In this document: piece by piece, positions 51,557 through 60,018 of the stretch
How positions within the stretch are numbered: the stretch's first letter is position 1
Layout of the letters: the number at the start of each line of letters is the position of its first letter
Source of the DNA: Sorangium cellulosum
GTDB taxonomy: Bacteria > Myxococcota_A > Polyangia > Polyangiales > Polyangiaceae
Length of the DNA stretch: 64,000 bases
Assembly (NCBI RefSeq): GCF_004135735.1
Contig: NZ_CP012670.1
Coordinates: 10,930,501-10,994,500, forward strand
Reading direction: 5' to 3'
The notes under the pieces: model-generated
Told to the model about the DNA's origin: nothing
The model's database searches: none
Seen by the model: only the letters and a program-made list of their open reading frames with translations
Program-made: the position numbers and the translations under genes

Positions 51557-52012
51557 ATGCCGAAGCCTTCCCATCTCCGATCCGTCGATCCTACCCCCGC
51601 CCCAGCGGCGCAGGGCGCTGCTCCCCGCCCGAGTGGCGTCGCCGTCGAGACCCTGCCGAAGCCGGGCAAGAGGCGGAAGTTCTCGGCGGCTGAGAAGCTG
51701 CGCATCGTTCGCGCAGCGGCCGCGTGCACCGAGCGCGGGGACATCGAGGCGCTGCTGCGCCGCGAGGGCATCTACAGCTTTCTCCTGGCGGCGTGGCGCA
51801 AGCAGCTCGCCCTTCACGGCAGCGAGGCTCTCGCGGGGCGCAAGCCCGGCCGCAAGCCGAAGCACGACGCGAAGGACCGGCGCATCGCCGAGCTTGAGAA
51901 GCGCTCGGCGCGGCTCGAGGAGAAGCTCGCGCTCGCTGAGAAGCTCATCGACCTCCAAAAAAAAGTCTCTGCCATTCTGGGTGTCAATCTCACGACCGAC
52001 GAAGAGCGCTGA
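51557..52012 (+). CDS. IS3-family OrfA (helix-turn-helix protein)
   Basis: This 151-aa protein is the DNA-binding half of the transposase. KRRKFSAAEKLRIVRAAAAC and REGIYSFLLAAWRKQ form the typical helix-turn-helix, followed by a leucine-zipper-like helix (RIAELEKRSARLEEKLALAE, KLIDLQKKVSAILG) for multimerisation. Its stop TGA overlaps the orfB ATG (TGATG at 52010-52014). An A8 run lies 45 bp before the stop. Confidence 0.88.
   Translation: MPKPSHLRSVDPTPAPAAQGAAPRPSGVAVETLPKPGKRRKFSAAEKLRIVRAAAACTERGDIEALLRREGIYSFLLAAWRKQLALHGSEALAGRKPGRKPKHDAKDRRIAELEKRSARLEEKLALAEKLIDLQKKVSAILGVNLTTDEER
51957..51964 (+). promoter_or_regulatory. A8 slippery site for orfA-orfB frameshift
   Basis: Eight consecutive A at 51957-51964 lie in orfA. 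A -1 shift here enters the orfB frame, which is open without stops from the run to the orfB ATG, so an OrfAB fusion transposase can be made. This is the usual control of IS3 elements; here it is predicted from sequence only. Confidence 0.65.
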
Positions 52013-53148
52013 TGGACGTCATCGAGGAGCTCGATGACCCGCACGTCCCCATCGCTCAGGCGTGTGCGGCGCTCGGCGTCAGCCGCGCCACGCTTTACCG
52101 GCAGACCCAGCCCGCGAAGCCGCCCGCGCTGACCGGGCCCGCTCCGAGCCCACGCCGGCTCAGCGACCCCGAACGGCAAGCCGTGCTCGACGTGCTGCAC
52201 AGCGAGGAGTTCGTCGACCAGCCCCCGCCAGAGGTCTACGCGACGCTGCTGTCGCGCGGCGTCTATCTCGCCTCCATCCGCACGATGTACCGCCTGCTCG
52301 CGGCGTCCGGCGAGAGCGGCGAGCGACGCGCGCAGCGTGGGCCGATGAAGCATGCCAAGCCGACGCTCACCGCCACGGCTCCCAACCAGATCTGGACGTG
52401 GGACATCACCAAGCTGCGCGGGCCGCTGCCCGGGGTCTTCTACTGCCTGTACGTCGTCCTCGACCTGTTCAGTCGCATGACCGTCGGCTGGCTGCTCGCC
52501 GAGCGCGAGAGCGCAGAGCTCGCCGAGCACCTGTTCGCGGAGACCGTCGCCCGCCACGACGTCGAGCCCGGCTCGCTCACGGTGCACGCCGACCGCGGCT
52601 CCGCGATGAGGTCGGAGGGGCTCGCCCAGCTCCTCGGCTCGCTCGGCGTCGTTCGTAGCTTCAGCAGGCCTCACGTCAGCGACGACAACGCCTTCTCCGA
52701 GTCGCAGTTCAAGACGCTCAAGTACCAGCCCGACTATCCGGACCGCTTTGCCTCGCTGGCTCACGCACGAGCGTGGTGCCAGGAGTTCTTCACCTGGTAT
52801 AACGACCTTCATCAGCATTCTGGACTTGCGCTCTTCACACCTGCTGATGTATTCTATGGCCGAGTCGAAGATGTCGCGGCTCGGCGCCAGGTCGCCCTGG
52901 ACACGGCCTACGCCGCGCATCCGGAACGCTTCCCAAACGGGCCGCCCGTCGTGCGCAGGCCGCCCGCTTCGGTAGTCATCAACCCGCTGTCCGTCGACGA
53001 CGCCGCCTCCGAGGCCGCGGCGCCGACGCACACGGCCACCACCCGCGCCGCGCCCGAATCTGGCGTCACGCACACCGCCGTGCCGCAGCCGCCCCGACCG
53101 GACGCTGCCCAGAGCCGGAACGCGCTCCTCAGCGCCATGCCCTCATAG
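52012..53148 (+). CDS. IS3-family OrfB (integrase-core transposase)
   Basis: This 378-aa DDE recombinase has an N-terminal helix-turn-helix-like part (ACAALGVSRATLYRQT), then the rve integrase core: first Asp in IWTWDITKLRGP, second in LTVHADRGSAMRSEGL, and Glu in SDDNAFSESQFKTLKYQP, followed by WYNDLHQHSGLALFTPADVF. The Ala/Pro/Thr-rich last 70 residues are a common low-conservation tail. Length is usual for the group, with no frame breaks. It is translated by reinitiation at the TGATG overlap or as an OrfAB fusion. Confidence 0.9.
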   Translation: MDVIEELDDPHVPIAQACAALGVSRATLYRQTQPAKPPALTGPAPSPRRLSDPERQAVLDVLHSEEFVDQPPPEVYATLLSRGVYLASIRTMYRLLAASGESGERRAQRGPMKHAKPTLTATAPNQIWTWDITKLRGPLPGVFYCLYVVLDLFSRMTVGWLLAERESAELAEHLFAETVARHDVEPGSLTVHADRGSAMRSEGLAQLLGSLGVVRSFSRPHVSDDNAFSESQFKTLKYQPDYPDRFASLAHARAWCQEFFTWYNDLHQHSGLALFTPADVFYGRVEDVAARRQVALDTAYAAHPERFPNGPPVVRRPPASVVINPLSVDDAASEAAAPTHTATTRAAPESGVTHTAVPQPPRPDAAQSRNALLSAMPS

Positions 53149-53172
53149 GATTCTCGTCCGGCCTGTCTCAAA

Positions 53173-53340
53173 CCTGTTGGCATTCTCCGCCGTCCCTTCG
53201 TTTTCGCAGATGCCTCAGGTACCGTCGTCACCGTCGATCGTCTGGCCATGCCATATCAATTCCGAACAGCCGCGACATTTTCTCACGCCTCCGAGATTTC
53301 TGTCACCGGATGGACCTACCCGCCCAGAAAACTCCAATGA
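53173..53340 (+). pseudogene. 5'-truncated coding fragment right of the IS3 element
   Basis: A frame open from the IS3 edge encodes GILRRPFVFADASGTVVTVD and then RLAMPYQFRTAATFSHASEI, ending RKLQ with a TGA at 53338-53340. That stop overlaps the next start by ATGA. No start codon is present; the element or a rearrangement removed the 5' part. It is probably the end of a toxin tip whose RHS core is lost. Confidence 0.5.
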
Positions 53341-53549
53341 TTTCGTGTCAGTTTGGGATCTACACCCATGCAGCTAGGTCGCAGATTCCGAACATGACTC
53401 GTGAAGGGCTCCAGCGAGCTGGTGTCACTCGAAATATCGCCGAGGCATGGGCAAAGTTCTATCGAAACGAGACTCTTCGTAATCCTGCTAATCCATCTGC
53501 CCAGGGGCGCGCAGAGCTCATGGAAGCAGCAGTCAAGATCCTACGATGA
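53337..53549 (+). CDS. Small protein in orphan tip/immunity chain
   Basis: This 70-aa product starts at an ATG in the stop of the previous fragment. Its C-terminal half (AWAKFYRNETLRNPANPSAQ, GRAELMEAAVKIL) resembles a short helical segment I associate with C-termini of RHS and other polymorphic toxins, so an alternative is that it is the true toxin end after a frameshift. It is AT-richer than the RHS core. Its stop overlaps the next ATG. Confidence 0.5.
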   Translation: MISCQFGIYTHAARSQIPNMTREGLQRAGVTRNIAEAWAKFYRNETLRNPANPSAQGRAELMEAAVKILR

Positions 53550-53803
53550 AGGGAATAGCAAGGAACATGAGCGATATGTATAATACGCATGGAGTCATTT
53601 CTGTTACCAATAGCAACGACTCCGAGATTCGTCTCACCTTGGAGCCGTGGGCCGAAGAGGTGGTGCTTTCACCAGGGCAAAGCGTACAGGTTGCGTTTTC
53701 AGGTCCGCAAGGTGGACATATGGAAGTGGATCTGAGGCCTGGGGCGGTGATCTTATACGGCTGGGAAGGGTCCGTCTTCTCCGTCAAAGGCAGTGAGCGA
53801 TGA
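53546..53803 (+). CDS. Putative immunity protein, orphan
   Basis: This 85-aa protein overlaps the upstream gene by ATGA. It is beta-rich (TNSNDSEIRLTLEPWAEEVV, SPGQSVQVAFSGPQGGHMEV, DLRPGAVILYGWEG) and acidic, with no signal peptide. Position behind a chain of overlapping tip fragments, small size and AT-rich codon use fit an immunity gene. The family is not recognised. The following 60 bp lead straight into RHS copy C. Confidence 0.6.
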   Translation: MKGIARNMSDMYNTHGVISVTNSNDSEIRLTLEPWAEEVVLSPGQSVQVAFSGPQGGHMEVDLRPGAVILYGWEGSVFSVKGSER

Positions 53804-53867
53804 GCGGGCGAGGAAGCTGATGTATTGAATGTTGCGCGTCAATGGCTGCCCCACTTCAGGCTTGAGC

Positions 53868-56800
53868 CGACGCACAGCTTCCGCACGTGCGTGAGCGACA
53901 GCTTCGGGTATCACTCGAACAGCGTGCCGAATCTGCTGTACGGCACGGTCGCGCAGGAGACCGACGTCAACGGCCACACGATGGTGCACCGGTACGACGA
54001 GTTCGGCCGGCTGAGCGCGGTCTGGGGGCCGAGCGACCTTGCGGAAGAGAGCGCGGTGCCGGTCGGGTGCGAACCGAGCAAGGTCTGGAGCGCGGAGGAG
54101 CTGGACGCGCTGGGTGCTGCGGGGGAGCCGACGGTCGGGTTCGAGTACGCGTTGCAGCCGGACCTGTCGGTGGCGCTGCCTGCGTGGGCGAAGACGAGCC
54201 ACAAGGACGTGCAGCACCCGGGCGACCCGATCGTGACGGTGACGTTCGCGGACGGGCTGGGGCGGGTGCTGCAGACCAGGAAGGACCTGGAGCGGGACAC
54301 GGGCACGGGGACCGAGGTGGGGATGAGCGTCAGCGGGGCGGTGGCGTTCGACGCGCTCGGTCGCGTGGTGGACCAGGGGCAGCCGGTGTTCAGCACGGAG
54401 CCGGACACGGCGTTCGTGGCGGTGGAGATGCTGCGCCCGACGCACCTGCAGCACGACGTGCTGTCGCGTGTGCGGCTGGTGGAGCGGCCGGACACGAACG
54501 CGCCGGACGGGTACGCGCGGACGGCGATCGAGCACGACCTGTCGATGTTCGAAGGGCGGCTGCTGTTCGAGGAGATGGTGATCGACGCGAACGGCAAGGT
54601 GCGCAATACGTACCGGGACGTCGGTGGCCGGATCGGGGCGGTGGAGGAGTTCAACCGGATCGAGGGGGTGGAGCGGCAGATCGTGACGCGGTACGAGCAC
54701 AACCCGCTCGACGAGCTGGAGCGTGTAACGGACGCGAACGGGAACGTGACGCAGGCGGCCTACGACACGGTGGGCCGCATGGTGGAGCTGGTGAGCCCGG
54801 ACGCGGGGCGGACCGAGTGGCGGTACGACCTGGTCGGCAACCTGCGCGCGAAACAGGACGCGGAGCTCGCCCAGCGGGGGCAGCTCATCCGGTACGAGTA
54901 CGAGCACAACCGGCTGAGGAAGATCGACTATCCGGTGACGGAGGATGTCGTCTACACGTACGGGAAGCCGAACGAGGGCGGCGACGCGAAGGGCAACCGG
55001 GCCGGGCGGGTCAAGGAGGAGACGAGCGCGGCGGGGACGCGCAGCTACGGGTATGATCGATACGGCAACGTGGCGGAGCTGACGGCGGAGTTCCCGAGGC
55101 TGCGCGAGCCGCACCGGGGGCCGTACGAGGCGACGATGCGGTACGCGTTCGACGCGCTGGGGCGGATGCAGGAGCTGCGCTTCCCCGGGTCGGGCGAGGA
55201 GGTCGTGCGCTACGGGTACGATCACGGCGGGCTGCTCATCACGGCGACCGGCGAGAACCAGGGCATCAATCAGCAGCGCCCGAACGAGCCGAGGACGACG
55301 GAGTACCTGAGGCACATCGGGTACGACGAGCACGGGCAGCGTGTGCGCATGGTGGCGGGCAACGGAGTCGAGACCCGGTACCGCTACGACGAGTCGACGC
55401 GAAGGCTGGAGGACGTCGACGCGGACCACCAGAGCGCGCAGATGCGGTGGATGGGGCGGGCGCCGAGGCCGTTCCAGCGGCTGCGCTACCGGTATGATCT
55501 GGTCGGCAACATCCTGGAGCTGAACAACGAGGTGCCGCTGGACGAGAGCCTCGGCGGCAGCGTGATGGTGGCGGCGACGCAGCAGAGGTTCCAGTACGAC
55601 GACCTGAATCAGCTCACGGACGCGTCGGGGATCTACCAGGAGCGGGGCAACGAGCAGGAGCGGTACAACCTGGGCCTGAAGTACGACGTACTCGGGAACG
55701 TGGAGGAGAAGGGCCAGGAGGTCGCGAAGTACGCCTCCGATGGCCGCGGCGGCTGGAACAAGCAGTACGAGATCCGGGAGAGCACGTACCGGAACGCGTA
55801 TCGGTACAACGGCCCGAGGCCGCACGCGCCGAGAGAGGTGGACGAGTACGTGGTCGCGGAGTCACAGCCGCGGCTGCGGGAGCTGCGGTACGACGCGAGC
55901 GGTCGCCAGATCGAGTGGCGGTACCGGGGCAGTCCTCAGCGCAGCCTGGAGTGGGACGAGGATGGTCGTCTGGTCCTGGTCAAGGAGAACAATCAGGAGA
56001 TCTCGCGGGCGCTGTACGACGGCGCGGGCGAGCGGCGGGTGCACCTGCACCGGGTCGCCGGGGAGGAGGAGACGGCGTACGTCGACCAGCACCTGGTGCT
56101 GCGGAACGGGCAGTACGCGACGAAGCACCTCTTCGCGGGGGAGACGCGGATCGCGAGCAAGCTGGACGCGGACTGGCTCCCGGTGCCTCCGGTGCTGTAC
56201 TACCACCCGGACCACCTCGGGAGCACGCAGTACGTCACGGACGCGGACCAGGCGCTGAGCCAGCACGCGGAGTACCTGCCGAGCGGGGAGCTGTGGGCCG
56301 ACTAGACGGACTCGCGGTTCCAGAACCGGCAGCCGTACCTGTTCAACGGCAAGGAGCTCGACCTGTCGACGGGGCTCTACCACTACGGGGCGCGGAGCTA
56401 CGAGCCGCGGCTCGGGGTGTGGTTGAGCCCGGATCCGGTGCTCGCCGACTACATGACCGGCAGGATCAACGGGGGGGTGTACCGGCCGATCAACATGGGG
56501 CTGTACACGTACACCTGGAACAACCCGCTTGTGCTCACGGATCCCACGGGGCAATGGCCGACAGCAGAGGAAATCGAAGCGGGCCTGGCGCGTGCAGGGG
56601 ACACCGTGCTCGGCTTCTCGTACGGATTTGTGCTCGGCGCGACTCCCGTCGTCGGCAATATGGCCGGGTTCCTCCCGCCCCCGCGAGACACAGAGTCGTT
56701 TCGACTCGGCATGGGCGCGGGGCAGATCGCAGGTGGCGTCGTTCAGATGGCCGCAGGCGGAGCGATCGCCGGAGGATCGGCTGCCGGCGGCGTCGCGGCG

Positions 56801-57289
56801 ACGGTCGGCTCGGGCGGAACGGCGGCGCCTGTAGCGGTCCCGGTCGCGGTGGCAGGCGTCGAGGCGGCGGGGGTGCTCATTGCAAGCGGCAGTGCCGCTG
56901 TCATGCAGGGCGCCGTGACCATGCAGATGGCGGCTACGGGTGGAAACAAAGGAGGGAGTAGCGCTGCCGGAGGACAACTGAAATGGGGTAACCCCAAAAG
57001 TGTACCTACCTATGGGCACTCGTTTGAGAGGCATGGGGCAGGGGCGAAGAATACCGCCAGGCTCACTGGTCGAGCGGCAGGTACTAAGGAACCGCAGGGA
57101 CAATGGTTAGATAACGATGCGGCTGCAGCGTTCCTCGCGGAGCAGAGGTCATCTATAGCTGAGGTCAAGGTTGTTGAGATTCCCAAAGGTCTAGGGCAAG
57201 TCGTTCGTTCTGACGGTGCGATAGTGCCTGCTACTAAGGCCGTTTTGGTGCCTGCGCCGAACGGCGGATATAAACCGCATATCCGATAG
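53868..57289 (+). pseudogene. 5'-truncated RHS copy C with nonsense codon and new tip
   Basis: Nearly identical to copy A from its position of about 43384 (THSFRTCVSDSFGYHSNSV) onward. At 56303-56305 a TAG replaces the CAG of the Gln in LWADQTDSRF; the frame is otherwise open to 57289. After DPTG it shares the QWPTAEEIEAGLARAGDTVL linker with copy B, then has a different tip: YGHSFERHGAGAKNTARLTG, PQGQWLDNDAAAAFLAEQ, ending PAPNGGYKPHIR. The FERHG and GQWLDN motifs suggest an RNase-type tip, not confirmed. A TTG at 53825 or a downstream ATG at 56454 are the only starts. Confidence 0.8.
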
Positions 57290-57290
57290 A

Positions 57291-57836
57291 GTGAACATGG
57301 GGTTTGTGATTCAGTTGGTTGTTCCGCGTTGCGTTCGTTTGGTCGAGGAGGAGGTGCGGATCTACGATAATGAATTGGACGATGTTAGGTCAATAATCCA
57401 CGATGTTTGCTCTGTGATTCATGATATTCCAGGTGTTGAGTTTCGTGTTGCGATCTGTTCCGATGAATTGTGGCCAGTGACGGTGGACACAGATCTGTGT
57501 GTGGTCATGGAGCAACTTCCTGATGTTATTCGTGGTATCAAGGCTGGTGCGTTGGCTAAGTTAGACTTTTACGAGCAAGGAATCGAGCAAAGCGTCGCGT
57601 TTCGGGTGGATGGTAGCATTGTGGTGGTGGAATGTCGTCGTCTTGTCGACCCTGATAGGCACCCGAAAGGTGTGACCGTTGTTCCGGTGGCTTACGTGTT
57701 GAGCTCGTTGTGTGGGCTCGCTACGGAGTTCGTTCGAGTTGGTCGTTTTGTTTGCCCCGTTGCGACTAGTCACCCTTGGTTCGTGGATTGGTGTAGGGGT
57801 CTGATGCCGCTGTTAGGACGGGGCGGTGGCACTTGA
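57291..57836 (+). CDS. Putative immunity protein for RHS tip C
   Basis: This protein of up to 181 aa starts 1 bp after the tip C stop (GTG 57291; ATG at 57297 is equally likely). Codon use is far AT-richer than the RHS core. It is mixed alpha/beta (VIQLVVPRCVRLVEEEVRIY, FRVDGSIVVVECRRLVDPDR) with no signal peptide and no family recognised. The last codons (LLGRGGGT) come from the junction with RHS copy D at about 57824, so the native C-terminus may have been replaced. Confidence 0.68.
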   Translation: MNMGFVIQLVVPRCVRLVEEEVRIYDNELDDVRSIIHDVCSVIHDIPGVEFRVAICSDELWPVTVDTDLCVVMEQLPDVIRGIKAGALAKLDFYEQGIEQSVAFRVDGSIVVVECRRLVDPDRHPKGVTVVPVAYVLSSLCGLATEFVRVGRFVCPVATSHPWFVDWCRGLMPLLGRGGGT

Positions 57837-58849
57837 CGCGCTCGTTCGCGTGGAGGACCAGGGGCAGCCGGTGTTCAGCGTGGAGCCGGACACGGCGTTC
57901 GTGTCGGTGGAGATGCTGCGCCCGACGCACCTGCAGCACGACGTGCTGTCGCGTGTGCGGCTGGTGGAGCGGCCGGACACGAACGCGCCGGACGGGTACG
58001 CGCGGACGGCGATCGAGCACGACCTGTCGATGTTCGAGGGGCGGCTGTGGTTCGAGGAGATGGTGATCGACGCGAACGGCAAGGTGCGCAATACGTACCG
58101 GGATGTCGGTGGCCGGATCGGGGCGGTGGAGGAGTTCAACCGGATCGAGGGGTTGGAGCGGCAGATCGTGACGCGGTACGAGCACAACCCGCTCGACGAG
58201 CTGGTGCGTGTAACGGACGCGAACGGGAACGTGACGCAGGCGGCCTACGACACGGTGGGCCGCATGGTGGAGCTGGTGAGCCCGGACGCTGGGCGAACCG
58301 AGTGGCGGTACGACCTGGTCGGCAACCTGCGCGCGAAACAGGACGCGGAGCTCGCGCAGCGGGGGCAGCTCATCCGGTACGAGTACGATCACAACCGGCT
58401 GAGGAAGATCGACTATCCGGTGACGGAGGATGTCGTCTACACGTACGGCGCGCCGAACGAGGGCGGCGATGCGAAGGGCAACCGGGCCGGGCGGGTCAAG
58501 GAGGAGACGAGCGCTGCGGGGACGCGCAGCTACGGATACGACCGCTTCGGCCACGTGGCGGAGCTGACCGCGGAGTTCCCGAGGCTGCGCGAGCCGCATC
58601 GAGGGCCGTACGAGGCGACGATGCGGTACGCGTTCGACGCGCTGGGGCGGATGCAGGAGCTGCGCTTCCCCGGGTCGGGCGAGGAGGTCGTGCGCTACGG
58701 GTACGATCACGGCGGGCTGCTCATCTCGGCAACCGGCGAGAACCAGGGCATCAATCAGCAGCGCCCGAACGAGCCGAGGACGACGGAGTACCTGGAGCAC
58801 ATCGGGTACGACGAGTACGGGCAGCGGGGGCCCATGGTGGCGGGCAGCC
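57824..58849 (+). pseudogene. RHS copy D, truncated at both ends
   Basis: Matches copy A from about 43858 (ALDALVRVEDQGQPVFSVEP) to about 44875 (HIGYDEYGQRGPMVAG), that is, a 340-codon YD-repeat piece without core end or tip. It is more diverged from A than copies B and C are. At 58850 it switches into the HDAC 3' fragment in an open frame, so a chimeric product running to 59442 could in principle be made from GTG 57826. Confidence 0.82.
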
Positions 58850-59022
58850 GACCTGCGCGCGCGACGCGCTCGTGTTCCGGGCGGCGCTCGAGCGGCGCGA
58901 TCCCGATCGCGTGGGGGCTCGCGGGCGGCTACACGCCCGACGTGAGCAAGGTGGTCGAGGTGCACCTCGGCACGTTCCTCGAGGCGCTGCCGGCGCGGGA
59001 GGCGCAGGCGCGCCGCGGGGGA
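58850..59022 (+). pseudogene. Duplicated 3' end of the HDAC-type gene
   Basis: This stretch is about 90% identical to the HDAC-fold gene's 3' end (36989-37162), including GGYTPDVSKVVEVHLGTF, with small indels and loss of the stop codon. Weak similarity continues to about 59060. With the intact gene it forms direct repeats bracketing the entire RHS array. Confidence 0.85.
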
Positions 59023-59103
59023 CGCCGGCGCACCCGCGCGCGCAGGGGGGCCATGCGAGCCTCCGGGCCTCCTGGCGACGCGCTGATCACGACCTCCACC
59101 GTG

Positions 59104-59700
59104 TCACCCCGGAATGTCCTCACGTACCGGACCCCGCATCCACCACTCCGCGATATCGAGCTCCACCGCGTCGAACGGCTCCGCGCGTACCCGTGCCTCC
59201 CCGACCGCCACGCCAAGCTCCAGCCATTTGCCCTCGTGGAGCCGGCTCCAGGTGAACGTCTGCGCGTCAAGATCGACATACCAGATCCAGCGAACGCCGA
59301 TGCGCGCATAGAAGGGGCGCTTGATACCCTGCGTGTAGGCGCGCATCCTCGGCGAGAAGATCTCGCAGAGCCAGTCGGGGGCGATGCGAATGGGATCGTC
59401 CTCGGGCAGCTCGGGCAGGCGCTCGCGCTGCCAGCCCGCTAGGTCGGGGGAGAACTCCGGTGATCCTTTCAGCTCGATGCCAGGCTCCGGCAGGATCCAC
59501 CATCCTCCCGGGCCGCCGCGGCTGCGGTCATAGGGATCGATGAGCTCATGATCGATGAGCGACAGCACGCGCTGGTGGCGCGAGCGCGGGCGCGGCTGGG
59601 TGTACAGCACCCCCTCGATGATCTCGCCCTTGATGTGCGGCGGGAGCGCCTCGAGGTCGGCCATGGTGGCGGGGTCGAGCCTGCGTGCAGGGGCAGCCAT
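59104..59700 (-). CDS. Uma2-family (PD-(D/E)XK-like) endonuclease
   Basis: This 198-aa protein has the Uma2/DUF820 pattern: LPPHIKGEIIEGVLYTQPRP, RHQRVLSLIDHELIDP, GGWWILPEPGIEL, SPDLAGWQRERLPELPEDDP, PDWLCEIFSPRMR and YARIGVRWIWYVDLDAQTFT. Conserved acidic residues in EPGIEL, SPDLAGW and CEIFSP fit the PD-(D/E)XK core. The cellular role of Uma2 proteins is unclear. The ATG at 59700 is chosen; open frame upstream runs through the 21-bp repeat. Confidence 0.85.
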   Translation of the reverse strand: MAAPARRLDPATMADLEALPPHIKGEIIEGVLYTQPRPRSRHQRVLSLIDHELIDPYDRSRGGPGGWWILPEPGIELKGSPEFSPDLAGWQRERLPELPEDDPIRIAPDWLCEIFSPRMRAYTQGIKRPFYARIGVRWIWYVDLDAQTFTWSRLHEGKWLELGVAVGEARVRAEPFDAVELDIAEWWMRGPVREDIPG

Positions 59701-59743
59701 CTCCGGGATCCTGCCCGGCGGGAGGCGTTGCGGCAACGAGGCC

Positions 59744-59953
59744 GTCCAGGAACGAAGCCTCGTCGTCCAGGAACTCGGGCGCCCCGTCCAGGAACTCGGG
59801 CGCCCCGTCCAGGAACGGAGCCTCATCGTCCAGGAACTCGGGCGCCCCGTCCAGGAACCGAACCCCGCCGTCCAGGAACCGAACCCCGCCGTCCAGGAAC
59901 CGAACCCCGCCGTCCAGGAACTCGGGCGCCCCGTCCAGGAACGGCGCCAGGTA
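59744..59953. repeat. 21-bp tandem repeat, ten copies
   Basis: Units start every 21 bp from 59744 to 59933. All begin GTCCAGGAAC; the second half is CTCGGGCGCCC, CGAACCCCGCC or GAAGCCTCGTC-like. Three identical units occur at 59849-59911. On the minus strand one frame reads FLDGAPE, FLDGGVR and FLDDEAP heptads, but no start or family supports a gene. Confidence 0.9.
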
Positions 59954-60018
59954 AGCTATCTTGCGCTTCCGCGGCGCGCGAGCGCCGGGACCCGCAAGCA
60001 AGGTAATCTGCGACCGCC

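Larger units (their letters stand above)
51501..53170 (+). mobile_element. IS3-family insertion sequence
   Basis: This 1670-bp element is bounded by 10-bp perfect terminal inverted repeats TGAGACAGGC (51501-51510) and GCCTGTCTCA (53161-53170). It carries overlapping orfA and orfB. I see no 3-4 bp target duplication (GGG to the left, AAC to the right), so one flank was probably lost or rearranged after insertion. On its right it directly abuts a 5'-truncated coding fragment. Confidence 0.85.

Noticed and set aside
51265..51771. Minus-strand frame across the left end of the IS3 element
   Set aside because: It spans the terminal repeat and is antisense to orfA, with no recognisable transposase motif.
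59546..60001. 151-codon minus-strand frame with FLDGAPE heptads
   Set aside because: It overlaps the Uma2 gene in another frame, and its only distinctive feature comes from a 21-bp repeat that keeps every frame open.
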